A stretch of DNA of 64,000 bases from Poseidonocella sp. HB161398 (GTDB lineage Bacteria > Pseudomonadota > Alphaproteobacteria > Rhodobacterales > Rhodobacteraceae), in the NCBI RefSeq assembly GCF_005870025.1, contig NZ_VATA01000008.1, forward strand, positions 107,010 through 171,009, read 5' to 3'. How positions within the stretch are numbered: the first letter of the stretch is position 1; every line of letters starts with the position of its first letter. The position numbers were made by a program, and so were the translations under genes. Below, piece by piece: positions 51,725-60,124 of the stretch. The notes under the pieces were generated by a model. It saw only the letters and a list, made by a program, of their open reading frames with translations. It was not told the origin of the DNA and did not search any database.

Positions 51725-51743
51725 TCTACCGTCTTTATCGTGT
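51725..51743 (+). promoter_or_regulatory. 19-bp element upstream of rrf2 (copy 1)
   Basis: TCTACCGTCTTTATCGTGT. The same 19 bases, with one difference, occur in reverse complement at 52346-52364 upstream of the sulfate-transport operon. This copy is 53 bp before the Rrf2 start and 50 bp before the Lrp start. Probable Rrf2 binding site giving autoregulation. Confidence 0.65.
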
Positions 51744-51796
51744 ATAGGCGGAATGTCCGCTTTCCCTGCCGGGAAAATGCTGTTTCTACTGTCTGC

Positions 51797-52291
51797 ATGA
51801 TCACCCAGAAGACGAAATACGCCCTCAAGGCGCTGATGGCCCTCGGATCGCTGGGCAAAGACGGGGCGCTGACCATCGAGCAGGTGGCCAAGCGCAGCGG
51901 CGGGCCGAAGCGGTTCCTCGAGCATATCCTGCTCGACCTGCGCAAGGCGGGCTATGTCGGCGCCAAGCGCGGCCGGGCGGGCGGCTATTTCCTGATCCGC
52001 GAGCCCGAGCGGATCTCCCTGGGCGAGCTCCTGCAGCAGATCGACGGGCCGATCGCGCCCTTGCCCTGCCTGTCGCGCCGCTCCTACCGCAAATGCGACG
52101 ACTGCGCCGACGAGGAAACCTGCCAGCTGCGCCATGTCTTCGGATCGCTCTTCTACAACTACCTGCTGCTGATCGAATCGCTGACCCTGCGCGATCTTCT
52201 GGAACGTCCTGAAACGATTGGCGAATCCCTTGGCGTCGAGGCCGGGGAGGCGCCCGCGCGGGAAAACGGCGCGTCGCGGCAGGGCGGCTGA
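51797..52291 (+). CDS. Rrf2-family regulator with a four-cysteine cluster
   Basis: A 164-residue Rrf2 regulator. The N-terminal winged HTH is clear (MITQKTKYALKALMALG; GPKRFLEHILLDLRKAGYV; GRAGGYFL). Cys91, Cys100, Cys103 and Cys109 lie in PCLSRRSYRKCDDCADEETC, so an Fe-S cluster or a redox-active thiol set is possible. Spacing differs from the C-x5-C-x5-C of IscR. Rrf2 proteins such as CymR control sulfur assimilation; the next operon imports sulfate, and a shared 19-bp element links the two. The ATG at 51797 follows a weak ribosome site. Confidence 0.87.
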   Translation: MITQKTKYALKALMALGSLGKDGALTIEQVAKRSGGPKRFLEHILLDLRKAGYVGAKRGRAGGYFLIREPERISLGELLQQIDGPIAPLPCLSRRSYRKCDDCADEETCQLRHVFGSLFYNYLLLIESLTLRDLLERPETIGESLGVEAGEAPARENGASRQGG

Positions 52292-52345
52292 GGAGAAAGC
52301 TCTTCTCTTCCGCGTGGGCAGAACGGCAGAAGCTTTCCCTCGATA

Positions 52346-52364
52346 ACACGACAAAGACGGTAGA
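52346..52364 (-). promoter_or_regulatory. 19-bp element upstream of sulfate operon (copy 2)
   Basis: On the minus strand it reads TCTACCGTCTTTGTCGTGT, 18 of 19 identical to the copy at 51725-51743 and in the opposite orientation. It is 47 bp upstream of the first gene of the sulfate operon. Surrounding bases are also alike (TAAA before, TAT-like after). Candidate Rrf2 operator. Confidence 0.65.
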
Positions 52365-52411
52365 TATTTAGGACATTCGACGGCGTGCCGTCATCCGCAA
52401 GGAGGTCCCGA

Positions 52412-52615
52412 ATGTCACATCCCTTTGCCGACACTCCCGGACCGGGGGTCTACATGCTGGAAGTCGTCCGCCGCCAGACCGGGCGGCGGTTCCGCACCCG
52501 CAGCGGCGTGCTGCGGGTCCTGGCCAGAGATCCGGCCATGGCGGCCGACGAGCTGATGCGCAACCGCGACCCGGAGCTCTGGCAGGTCCGCGTCGCCGAA
52601 CTCCCCAGATTCTGA
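52412..52615 (+). CDS. Small protein of unknown function, first in sulfate operon
   Basis: A 67-residue cysteine-free soluble protein, [18 protein letters not shown], rich in Arg, ending VRVAELPRF. It has a near-perfect ribosome site (AAGGAGG, 6 bp before ATG) and lies 16 bp before the sulfate-binding-protein gene, so it is almost certainly expressed. I do not recognise a family. Its position suggests a role in, or a leader function for, sulfur-source import. Confidence 0.75.
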   Translation: MSHPFADTPGPGVYMLEVVRRQTGRRFRTRSGVLRVLARDPAMAADELMRNRDPELWQVRVAELPRF

Positions 52616-52631
52616 TCCCAGGAGAACCCGC

Positions 52632-53642
52632 ATGAACGAACATGCCAATCCCCTCTGCGCCGCGCTTCTGGCCGGCGCGGTGCTGGCGCTCGGCGGCGCA
52701 GCCGCGGCCGAGACCCGCATCCTCAACGTGTCCTACGACCCGACGCGGGAATTCTACCGCGACTACAACCAGCTCTTCGCCACCTGGTGGCAGGAGCAGG
52801 GCCATGAGCCCGTCGCCATCGAGCAGAGCCATGGCGGCTCGGGCGCCCAGGCGCGGGCGGTGATCGACGGGCTCGGCGCGCAGGTGGTGACGCTGGCGCT
52901 GGCCTCGGATATCGACGCGATCGCCGCGCGCAGCGACGACCTGTCCCCGGACTGGCAGGCGGCGCTGCCGCACAACTCCGCGCCCTATACCTCGACCATC
53001 GTCTTCCTGGTGCGGGCGGGCAATCCCAAGGGCATCCGCGACTGGGGCGACCTGACCGCGAAGGGCGTGCAGGTGGTGACGCCCAATCCCAAGACCTCGG
53101 GCGGGGCGCGCTGGAACTTCCTGGCCGCCTGGGCCTGGGCGCTGCGCGGCAATGGCGGCGACGAAGAGGCGGCGCGGAGCTACATGGCCGAACTCTTCGC
53201 CCATGTGCCGGTGCTCGATACCGGCGCGCGCGGCGCGACCACGACCTTCGCGCAGCGCGGCGTCGGCGACGTGCTGCTGGCCTGGGAGAACGAGGCCTTC
53301 CTGGCGCTCGAGGAGCTCGGGCCGGACAGGTTCGACATCGTCGTGCCCTCGGTCTCGATCCTGGCGGAGCCGCCGGTGGCGCTGATGCCGGGAAACCAGG
53401 GCAGCGAGGAGCAGCGCGCCGCCTCGCAGGCCTATCTGGAGCATCTCTACAGCCCCGCGGCGCAGGCGCTGGCGGCCCGGCACTACTACCGCGCCTGGGA
53501 CACCTCCGCCGCGGCGGCGGAGGATCTGGCCCGCTTCCCCGATCTGGAACTTGTCACCATCGCCGAGTTCGGCGGCTGGGCCGAGGCGCAGCCGCGCTTC
53601 TTCGGCGATGGCGGCATCTTCGACCAGATCTACGAGGAGTGA
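52632..53642 (+). CDS. sbp: Sulfate/thiosulfate-binding protein
   Basis: A 336-residue periplasmic receptor with a signal peptide of ~26 residues ([10 protein letters not shown]). It carries the two diagnostic stretches of the Sbp/CysP family: [14 protein letters not shown] and [20 protein letters not shown], whose backbone holds the unhydrated sulfate, plus [11 protein letters not shown] at the mature N-terminus. It feeds the CysT/CysW permeases encoded downstream. The name cysP would be equally justified. Confidence 0.92.
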   Translation: MNEHANPLCAALLAGAVLALGGAAAAETRILNVSYDPTREFYRDYNQLFATWWQEQGHEPVAIEQSHGGSGAQARAVIDGLGAQVVTLALASDIDAIAARSDDLSPDWQAALPHNSAPYTSTIVFLVRAGNPKGIRDWGDLTAKGVQVVTPNPKTSGGARWNFLAAWAWALRGNGGDEEAARSYMAELFAHVPVLDTGARGATTTFAQRGVGDVLLAWENEAFLALEELGPDRFDIVVPSVSILAEPPVALMPGNQGSEEQRAASQAYLEHLYSPAAQALAARHYYRAWDTSAAAAEDLARFPDLELVTIAEFGGWAEAQPRFFGDGGIFDQIYEE

Positions 53643-53647
53643 GGCCG

Positions 53648-54475
53648 ATGCGGCGCGATACTTCCGCCCTGCCGGGCTTCGGCCTGGGGCTGGGCGTGCT
53701 CCTCTCGGCGCTGGCGCTGATCGTGCTCCTGCCGCTGGCCGCGCTGCTGGCGCGCGGCGCGGCGATGGGCCCGGCGGAGCTGGCCTCCCATCTCGGCTCG
53801 CGCCGGGTGGCCAATGCGCTGGCGCTGTCCTTCCGGGCGGCGCTGGTCGCCTCGGCGGCGAACCTGGTCTTCGGGCTGCTGCTGGCCTGGGTGCTGTCGC
53901 GCTACCGCTTCCCGGGGCGGCGGCTGATCGATGCGGCGGTGGATCTGCCCTTCGCGCTGCCGACTGCCGTCGCGGGGATCGCGCTGACCGCGCTCTATGC
54001 GCCGGCCGGGCTCTTCGGCCGGGTGCTGGAACCGCTGGGCCTGCGCATCGCCTATGCCGAGCCGGGCATCTGGCTGGCGCTGGTCTTCGTCGGCCTGCCC
54101 TTCGTGGTCCGCACCGTCCAGCCGGTGATCGACGAGATCGACCCGGAATGGGAGGAGGCCTCGGCCACGCTCGGCGCCTCGCGGCTGCGCACCCTGCGCC
54201 GCGTGGTGCTGCCGGTGCTCGCCCCGGCGCTGCTGACCGGCTTTGCCCTGGCGCTGGCGCGGTCGGTCGGCGAATACGGCTCGGTGATCTTCATCGCCGG
54301 GAACCTGCCCAACCTGACCGAGATCGCGCCTCTGCTGATCGTCATCCGGCTCGAGGAATACAATTACGACGCCGCCGCCGCGATCGGCCTGGCGATGCTC
54401 GGCATCTCCTTCGCCATGCTCTTCGTCATCAACAGTCTCCAGGTCTGGAGCCGCAGGAGGATCGGCCATGCGTGA
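53648..54475 (+). CDS. cysT: Sulfate ABC transporter permease CysT
   Basis: A 275-residue inner-membrane permease, six hydrophobic segments, with the CysT/CysU pattern DLPFALPTAVAGIALTALYA, EEASATLGASRLRTLRRVVLP (EAA loop) and SVGEYGSVIFIAGNLP. ATG 53648 is best spaced from GAGGAG; GTG at 53639, overlapping the sbp stop, is an alternative. Its end overlaps the small gene at 54468. Confidence 0.92.
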   Translation: MRRDTSALPGFGLGLGVLLSALALIVLLPLAALLARGAAMGPAELASHLGSRRVANALALSFRAALVASAANLVFGLLLAWVLSRYRFPGRRLIDAAVDLPFALPTAVAGIALTALYAPAGLFGRVLEPLGLRIAYAEPGIWLALVFVGLPFVVRTVQPVIDEIDPEWEEASATLGASRLRTLRRVVLPVLAPALLTGFALALARSVGEYGSVIFIAGNLPNLTEIAPLLIVIRLEEYNYDAAAAIGLAMLGISFAMLFVINSLQVWSRRRIGHA

Positions 54476-54680
54476 TCCCTTTCCCGAACATCCCCGCCCG
54501 GCCACGGGCTTCGTGCTGGCTGCGCTCGGCGGCGCGGCGGGCTGTATCGCCGCGATCCTCCTGCTCCTCGCCGGGGCAGGGCCCTGGGCGGCGCTCGGCG
54601 CGGCGCTCTTCCTGGGCCCGGCCGCCGCGGCGCTGGCCACGCTGCCCCGGCCGAGGCAGCGGGCGGGAGGCCGCAGATGA
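54468..54680 (+). CDS. Small two-helix membrane protein between cysT and cysW
   Basis: A 70-residue protein with two hydrophobic stretches (about 14-36 and 40-58) and basic ends (RPRQRAGGRR). It has AGGAGG 8 bp before the ATG, overlaps cysT by 8 bp and cysW by 4 bp, so its translation is built into the operon. No family recognised. It could be a small accessory subunit of the sulfate permease, or a translational coupler between the two permease genes. Confidence 0.7.
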   Translation: MRDPFPEHPRPATGFVLAALGGAAGCIAAILLLLAGAGPWAALGAALFLGPAAAALATLPRPRQRAGGRR

Positions 54681-55540
54681 GCGGTTCCGCCCTGGCCTCC
54701 GCCTCCGCCGCCATCACCGAGCCGCGGCCCTGGCGGCTGCTGCTCACTCTGTCCGCCGTCGCGCTGGCCGCGCTGCTGCTGCTGGCGCCGATCGCGGCGG
54801 TCTTCGCCGAGGCGCTGCGCGAGGGGCCGCTGACCGCGCTGCGCTCGCTGGGCGCGCCCGACGCGGTCTCGGCGATCCTGCTGACCCTCGGCATCGCCCT
54901 GGTGGCGGTGCCGGTCAACGCGGCCGCCGGGATCGCCGCGGCCTGGGCCATCGCCAAGTTCGACTTCCGCGGCAAGGCGGCGCTGGTGACGCTGATCGAC
55001 CTGCCCTTCTCGGTCTCGCCGGTGGTGGCGGGGCTGGCGCTGGTTCTGCTCTACGGCGCGAACGGGCTCTTCGGGGGCTGGCTGGCGGCGCATGAGCTGA
55101 AGATCGTCTTCGCCCTGCCGGGCATCCTGCTGGCGACGCTCTTCATCACCTTCCCCTTCGTCGCGCGCGAGCTGATCCCGGTGATGGTCGAGCAGGGCCG
55201 CGCCGAGGAGGAGGCCGCGCTGACCCTCGGCGCCTCGGGCTGGCACATGTTCCGCACCGTGACCCTGCCGAATATCCGCTGGGCGCTGCTCTACGGGGTG
55301 CTGCTCTGCAATGCCCGCGCGATGGGCGAGTTCGGCGCGGTCGCCGTGGTCTCGGGCAAGATCCGCGGCCAGACCACGACCATGCCGATCATGATCGAGA
55401 TGCTCTACAACGAGTATCTCTCGGTCGCCGCCTTCTCCATGGCGGCGCTGCTGGCGGTGCTGGCGCTCGTGACGCTCGCGCTGAAATCGCTGCTCGAATG
55501 GCGCCATGCCGGGCTCCTGGCCGCGACGCGCCGCCACTGA
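54677..55540 (+). CDS. cysW: Sulfate ABC transporter permease CysW
   Basis: A 287-residue permease with six hydrophobic segments and CysW sequence marks: FDFRGKAALVTLIDLPFSVSPVVAGL, EEEAALTLGASGWHMFRTVTLPNI and NARAMGEFGAVAVVSGKIRGQT. Together with CysT it forms the channel. Starts inside the end of the small membrane-protein gene (ATGA overlap). Confidence 0.93.
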   Translation: MSGSALASASAAITEPRPWRLLLTLSAVALAALLLLAPIAAVFAEALREGPLTALRSLGAPDAVSAILLTLGIALVAVPVNAAAGIAAAWAIAKFDFRGKAALVTLIDLPFSVSPVVAGLALVLLYGANGLFGGWLAAHELKIVFALPGILLATLFITFPFVARELIPVMVEQGRAEEEAALTLGASGWHMFRTVTLPNIRWALLYGVLLCNARAMGEFGAVAVVSGKIRGQTTTMPIMIEMLYNEYLSVAAFSMAALLAVLALVTLALKSLLEWRHAGLLAATRRH

Positions 55541-55566
55541 CCCTCCCACCGCGAAAGGATTGCGAC

Positions 55567-56361
55567 ATGCATATCGAGATCGACGAAATCGCCAAGAACT
55601 TCCGCGGCACGGCCGCGCTCCATCCGGTGTCGCTCGCCATTCCCTCCGGGGCGATGGTGTCGCTCTTGGGCCCTTCGGGCTCGGGCAAGACGACGCTCCT
55701 GCGGATCATCGCCGGGCTCGAGCAGCCGAGCTCGGGGCGGCTTCTGCTTGACGGGCGCGACGCCACCGGCGTGCCGGTGCGCAAGCGCCGCGCGGGCTTC
55801 GTGTTCCAGAGCTACGCGCTCTTCCGGCACATGACCGTCTTCGAGAACATCGCCTACGGGCTGCGCGCCCGGCCGCGCCGCAGGCGCCCCGCCGAAAGCG
55901 AGATCGCCCGCCGGGTCGGCCATCTGCTGGAGCTGATCCGGCTGCCGCAGATCGCCGGTCGCTTCCCCTCGCAGCTCTCGGGCGGCCAGCGCCAGCGGGT
56001 GGCGCTGGCACGTGCGCTGGCGACCGAGCCGGGGATGCTGCTGCTCGACGAGCCCTTCGGGGCGCTCGACGCCCAGGTCCGCCGCGAGCTGCGCCAGGGG
56101 CTGCGCGACATCCATGACGAGACCGGGCTGACCACGGTCTTCGTCACCCATGACCAGGAAGAGGCGCTGACGCTCGCCGACCGGGTGGCGGTGATGTCGA
56201 TGGGCCGGATCGAGCAGGCCGGCACGCCCGAGGAGATCCGCCACCGCCCGGCGACGCAATTCGTCCGCGACTTCATCCTCGACGCGCAGCCCGCGCCCGC
56301 GCGGATTGACAGCGGCCCCGCCTTCGCCGAGAAAGACGGGGCCGGACTGCTCCGGCCGTAA
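55567..56361 (+). CDS. cysA: Sulfate ABC transporter ATPase CysA, short form
   Basis: A 264-residue ATPase: Walker A GPSGSGKTT 35-43, FVFQSYALFRHMTVFENIAYGL, LSGGQRQR, LLLDEPFGALD, FVTHDQEEA. The family pattern EEALTLADRVAVMSMGRIEQAGTPEEI supports CysA. It stops soon after FILDAQPAP, so it lacks the ~100-residue C-terminal regulatory TOBE domain of E. coli CysA. The ATG at 55567 has AAAGGA 9 bp upstream. Confidence 0.9.
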   Translation: MHIEIDEIAKNFRGTAALHPVSLAIPSGAMVSLLGPSGSGKTTLLRIIAGLEQPSSGRLLLDGRDATGVPVRKRRAGFVFQSYALFRHMTVFENIAYGLRARPRRRRPAESEIARRVGHLLELIRLPQIAGRFPSQLSGGQRQRVALARALATEPGMLLLDEPFGALDAQVRRELRQGLRDIHDETGLTTVFVTHDQEEALTLADRVAVMSMGRIEQAGTPEEIRHRPATQFVRDFILDAQPAPARIDSGPAFAEKDGAGLLRP

Positions 56362-56377
56362 GCGTTCAACGTCAATC

Positions 56378-56412
56378 AACGCACTCATCGACCCCGTCGG
56401 TCGGAGTGCGTT
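56378..56412. terminator. Long interrupted hairpin after cysA
   Basis: Outer stem AACGCACTC/GAGTGCGTT (9 bp) and inner stem CGACC/GGTCG (5 bp), with a two-base bulge (AT) on the left side and a 5-base loop. It starts 17 bp after the cysA stop and precedes the MFS gene. There is no U-run; it may terminate the sulfate operon or protect its 3' end. Confidence 0.55.
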
Positions 56413-56455
56413 CGCTTGCGCAACTGGGGACGGGGTGCTGCTGCGGAGCACAGCC

Positions 56456-57655
56456 ATGGTCCCGACCCGGACGCAACGGCCCCAGGATGGCCGCCTCTAC
56501 CTCCTGATCCTGATCCTCTTCGTCTCCTATCTCTGCGTGGCGATGTCGCTGCCGGTGGTGCCGCTGATGGTGACCGGCCAGCTCGGCCTTGCGAATGGCT
56601 GGGCGGGGCTGGCGGTCGGCATCGTCTTCCTCGCCACCATCCTCAGCCGCGGCCCGGCCGGGCGTTTCGCCGATGCGCGCGGCACCAGGCCCGCGGCGCT
56701 TCTCGGGCTCGGCTGCTATGTCGCCGGGGCGCTGATCTCGGCGCTGGCCGGGCTTGCCGCTGGGGCAGGGACCGGCGCGGCCTTCGCGCTGCTGCTGGCC
56801 GGGCGGCTGGCGATCGGCCTCGGCGAGAGCCTGGTCGCCGTCGCCGTGATCGGCTGGGGCATCGGCCTGGCCGGGCCCGAGCGCGCGGGCCGGGTGATGG
56901 CGCTGGTCGGCGCGGCGATCTATGGCGGTTTTGCCGCGGGCGGGCCGGCGGGGATGGCGCTCCATGGCCATCTGGGCTTCGCCGGGACGATGGCGGCGGG
57001 GGCCGTCCTGCCGCTCGCCGGGATTGCGGCACTGGCATGCCTGCCCGGCATCCCGCCCGCCGAGCAGGGCGGCACCGCGCGGCCGGGCTTTGCCGCCGTG
57101 CTGGGGCGCATCCGCGGTCCCGGCGCCGTGGTCGGGCTGCAGGGGATCGGCTTTGCCGCCATCGGCGCCTTCTTCCCGCTCTATTTCCTGGCCGAGGGCT
57201 GGGACGGGGCAGGGCTCGGCCTGACCGCCTTCGGCACCGGCTTCGTGCTGGTGCGCCTGGTCTTCGGCGGGCTCCCCGACCGGCTGGGCGGGCTGCCGGT
57301 CGCGATCGTCTCGCTCGCAGTGGAGGCGGCCGGGCAGTTCCTGGCCTGGAGCGCGCCGGGGCCCGGCCCGGCGCTTCTCGGCGCCTTCCTGACCGGTCTC
57401 GGCTGCTCGCTGATCTTTCCCGGCATGGGGCGCGAGGTGGTGCGCCGCGTCCCGGCCGGGCTGCGCGCCACGGCGCTCGGCGGCTTCGCGGCCTTCCAGG
57501 ATCTGGCCTACGGGCTGACCGGGCCGCTGGCGGGGATCCTGGCCGACCATGCGGGCTACCGGCCGGTCTTCCTCTGCGGCATGATCGCCGCCGGGCTGGG
57601 CCTCTCGGTGGCGCTGGGGCTGCAGCGGACGGCGCGCGCCGCGGCGCATTCTTGA
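56456..57655 (+). CDS. MFS transporter (YhhS/arabinose-exporter-like)
   Basis: A 399-residue membrane protein with 12 hydrophobic segments. The loop 2-3 motif is RGPAGRFADARGTR (MFS motif A-like, G-x-x-x-D-R variant) and RLAIGLGESLV marks helix 4. By overall pattern it is a YhhS-like drug/sugar exporter. The ATG at 56456 has GGAG 8 bp upstream. It may be read through from the sulfate operon but a strong hairpin intervenes. Confidence 0.82.
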   Translation: MVPTRTQRPQDGRLYLLILILFVSYLCVAMSLPVVPLMVTGQLGLANGWAGLAVGIVFLATILSRGPAGRFADARGTRPAALLGLGCYVAGALISALAGLAAGAGTGAAFALLLAGRLAIGLGESLVAVAVIGWGIGLAGPERAGRVMALVGAAIYGGFAAGGPAGMALHGHLGFAGTMAAGAVLPLAGIAALACLPGIPPAEQGGTARPGFAAVLGRIRGPGAVVGLQGIGFAAIGAFFPLYFLAEGWDGAGLGLTAFGTGFVLVRLVFGGLPDRLGGLPVAIVSLAVEAAGQFLAWSAPGPGPALLGAFLTGLGCSLIFPGMGREVVRRVPAGLRATALGGFAAFQDLAYGLTGPLAGILADHAGYRPVFLCGMIAAGLGLSVALGLQRTARAAAHS

Positions 57656-57787
57656 AGCCAGTTCACAGCTCATGTGCGCCTGCCCGCAATTCACATGCCC
57701 GGCAGGGACGCTAGTCTATGACGCCAACGCAACTCCCACCGGGCGCCGTCCTCCCCTCCTCCCCAAGCGGCGCCGCATGAGGCTGAC

Positions 57788-58969
57788 ATGACAACTCCTT
57801 CCCGCGGAAGCGGCCCCAACTGGCCGCTCCTGGCGCTTGCCGTGGGCGCATTCGGCATCGGAACCACGGAATTCTCCCCCATGGGCCTGCTGCCCGTGAT
57901 CGCCGAGGGGGTCGACGTGTCGATCCCCAAGGCCGGGCTGCTGGTCAGCGCCTATGCCGCCGGCGTGATGGCCGGGGCGCCCTTCATGACGCTGATCTTC
58001 GCCCGCTTCGGGCGGCGCGCGGCGCTGATGTCGCTGATGGCGATCTTCACCCTGGGCAACGTGATGGCGGCGCTGGCGCCGAGCTACGGCACGCTCCTGG
58101 CGGCACGGATCGTCACCAGCCTCAACCACGGCGCCTTCTTCGGGCTGGGCGCGGTGGTCGCGGCCAACCTGGTGGCGCCGGAGAAGCGCGCCAGCGCCGT
58201 GGCGACCATGTTCATGGGGCTGACCATCGCCAATATCGGCGGCGTGCCGCTGGCCACCTGGGTCGGCCAGGCGATCGGCTGGCGGATGTCCTTCGCGGGC
58301 ACGGCCGTTCTGGGCCTGCTGACCATCGCGGCGCTGCGCCTCGCGCTGCCCGCGGGCGGCGGCGGCCAGTCCGTCGATGTGCGGCGCGAGCTCTCCGTGA
58401 TCGTCCGGCCCGAGGTGCTTAACGCGCTTTTCACCACGGTGCTGGGCGCCGGGGCGATGTTCACGCTCTACACCTATGTGGCGCCCTTCCTGGCCGAGAT
58501 GAACGGCGCGCCGGGCAGCTTCGTCACCCTGTCGCTGGTGCTGATCGGCGCGGGCTTCACGCTGGGCAACTGGGCGGGCGGCCGTCTGGCCGACTGGTCG
58601 CTCGACGGCGCCGCGGTGATCTTCCTTGCCGCGCTGGCGGCGATGATGGCGCTGATGCCGCTTCTGGGGACCGCCCGGATCACCGCGGCGGCCGGGCTGT
58701 TCCTGTGGGGCGCGGCGGCCTTCGCCATTGTGCCGCCGGTGCAGATGCGGGTGATGCAGGTCGCCGCCGAGGCGCCTGCGCTGGCCTCCTCGGTCAATAT
58801 CGGCGCCTTCAATCTCGGCAACGCGCTCGGCGCGGCGCTTGGCGGCGCGGTGATCAGCGCCGGGCTCGGCTATGCCGCGGTGCCGGTCGCGGGCGGTCTC
58901 CTGGCCGCGGGCGGGCTCGGCCTCGTCTGGCTCGGACGCCGCCGGGCCGCGCGGATCGCCGCGGCTTGA
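57788..58969 (+). CDS. MFS transporter, DHA1 group (AraJ/YdhP-like)
   Basis: A 393-residue membrane protein with 12 hydrophobic segments. N-terminal FGIGTTEFSPMGLLPVIAEGVDVS is the signature of AraJ/YdhP/PbuE-type DHA1 exporters, and motif A appears as IFARFGRRAALM. Later marks are NHGAFFGLGAVVAANLVAPEKRASAVATMF and SSVNIGAFNLGNALGAALGG. Substrate unknown. Convergent with the dead tct operon. Confidence 0.86.
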   Translation: MTTPSRGSGPNWPLLALAVGAFGIGTTEFSPMGLLPVIAEGVDVSIPKAGLLVSAYAAGVMAGAPFMTLIFARFGRRAALMSLMAIFTLGNVMAALAPSYGTLLAARIVTSLNHGAFFGLGAVVAANLVAPEKRASAVATMFMGLTIANIGGVPLATWVGQAIGWRMSFAGTAVLGLLTIAALRLALPAGGGGQSVDVRRELSVIVRPEVLNALFTTVLGAGAMFTLYTYVAPFLAEMNGAPGSFVTLSLVLIGAGFTLGNWAGGRLADWSLDGAAVIFLAALAAMMALMPLLGTARITAAAGLFLWGAAAFAIVPPVQMRVMQVAAEAPALASSVNIGAFNLGNALGAALGGAVISAGLGYAAVPVAGGLLAAGGLGLVWLGRRRAARIAAA

Positions 58970-58984
58970 CGGAATGCCGGGCGG

Positions 58985-59643
58985 GCGGGGCGCGATGCCC
59001 CCGCCCGTCATGCGGCGGCGCTGCAGGATCATCAGCGCCAGCAGCCCGGCACTGATCGGGCGCAGCACGAACCGGGTCCGGTCCCCGCCGGAAAGCAGCA
59101 TCCCGCGGCGCAGGTCCGCCTCGGTCAGGCTGCCAAGGATCAGCCCCGGGATCACCGGCGCGGTGCTGTAGCCGACGCGGCTGAGGCAATGGCCCGGCCC
59201 GCTGGATAACGGCATCCGCGGCACCAGGAGCCCGCTGGGGCGCGCCGGAGATGCGCAAGAAGGCGCGGATGCCGAACCATTGCAGCGCGACCATCGCCAG
59301 AATGGCCAGGATGAAGGCGAAGAGGATGCTGTGGAAGATCGCGGCCTGCTGTTCGAAAAGCGCCGTCCCGGCCTCGCCGCGCCATCGGGAAGCCGTCGAG
59401 CGTGGTCGCCACCGAAGAGGGCGTGCCGGGGATGTTGCGCAGGATCGCCGGCGCCGCACCGCCGACGATGGCGCCGAGCAGCAGCCCCATGCCGAAGGTC
59501 AGCGGGATCAGCCGCGCGATCGCCATTGCCGCGGTCAGCCCGGGGAGCGAGCCTGTCATCAGCTCCAGGAGAGGGCCCGCGGCGACGCCCGCGAGTACCT
59601 GCAGATCCGCCCGCATCGCCAGCGCGTCGGTCGGGATGTCCAT
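58985..59643 (-). pseudogene. Decayed tctA (TTT large permease)
   Basis: Starts well: GSLPGLTAAMAIARLIPLTF and RNIPGTPSSVATTLDGFPMARRG match the N-terminal third of TctA. Then the frame breaks near 59380; a second frame gives FEQQAAIFHSILFAFILAIL and FGIRAFLRIS, and a third gives PVIPGLILGSLTEADLRRGM and FVLRPISAGLLALMIL, which is the C-terminal end. About half of the ~500 codons are missing. At least two frameshifts and a large internal deletion make it non-functional. Last gene of the dead operon. Confidence 0.8.
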
Positions 59644-59681
59644 TCCGGATCCGCTGCGTCGTCAGTGAGCGGTGCGGCGGC

Positions 59682-60094
59682 TCAGCGGAAAACCAGCCCG
59701 CGGCCGTTGGCGAAAGGCGCGTCGGCCATTCCGCTGGCGGCGAAGGCGGCAGCGTGCGCCCGGGCGGCGCGGCTCTCCGGCGGAGCGAGGAGCGCGGTGC
59801 GGGCCAGCACCGTCAGGAACGGGAAGGCGCTGGCTGAGACCGGGACGCCCGCCCGCTCGATCAGCGCGACATAGCCCGCGAGCAGCGCCAGCACCGCGGC
59901 CGCTCCGGCGAGCCGCGGCGCGGCACCCGCGGGGGCCTCGGCCGCCGGGCCGGGAAGATCCGGCCAGGACCGCCGCCATGGTGGCCGGCATCAGCCCGAA
60001 CATCGCCCCGCCGGGAAGCGGCCCGGCAGCTCCAGCGCCCGGCCAGGGCCACCGGCAGCAGGTCGAAGCAGAGCCGGCCATTCAGCCGTTCCAT
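59682..60094 (-). pseudogene. Decayed tctB (TTT small permease)
   Basis: The start MERLNGRLCFDLLPVALAG and the hydrophobic end LALLAGYVALIERAGVPVSASAFPFLTVL are in different frames; the middle (AMFGLMPATMAAVLAGSSRP) is in a third. Size and position between tctC and tctA remnants support the identity, although TctB is poorly conserved. Two or more frameshifts are needed to join the pieces. Confidence 0.65.
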
Positions 60095-60124
60095 CGCATC
60101 ATCCTCCTTGCCGGGCGCCGGGGC

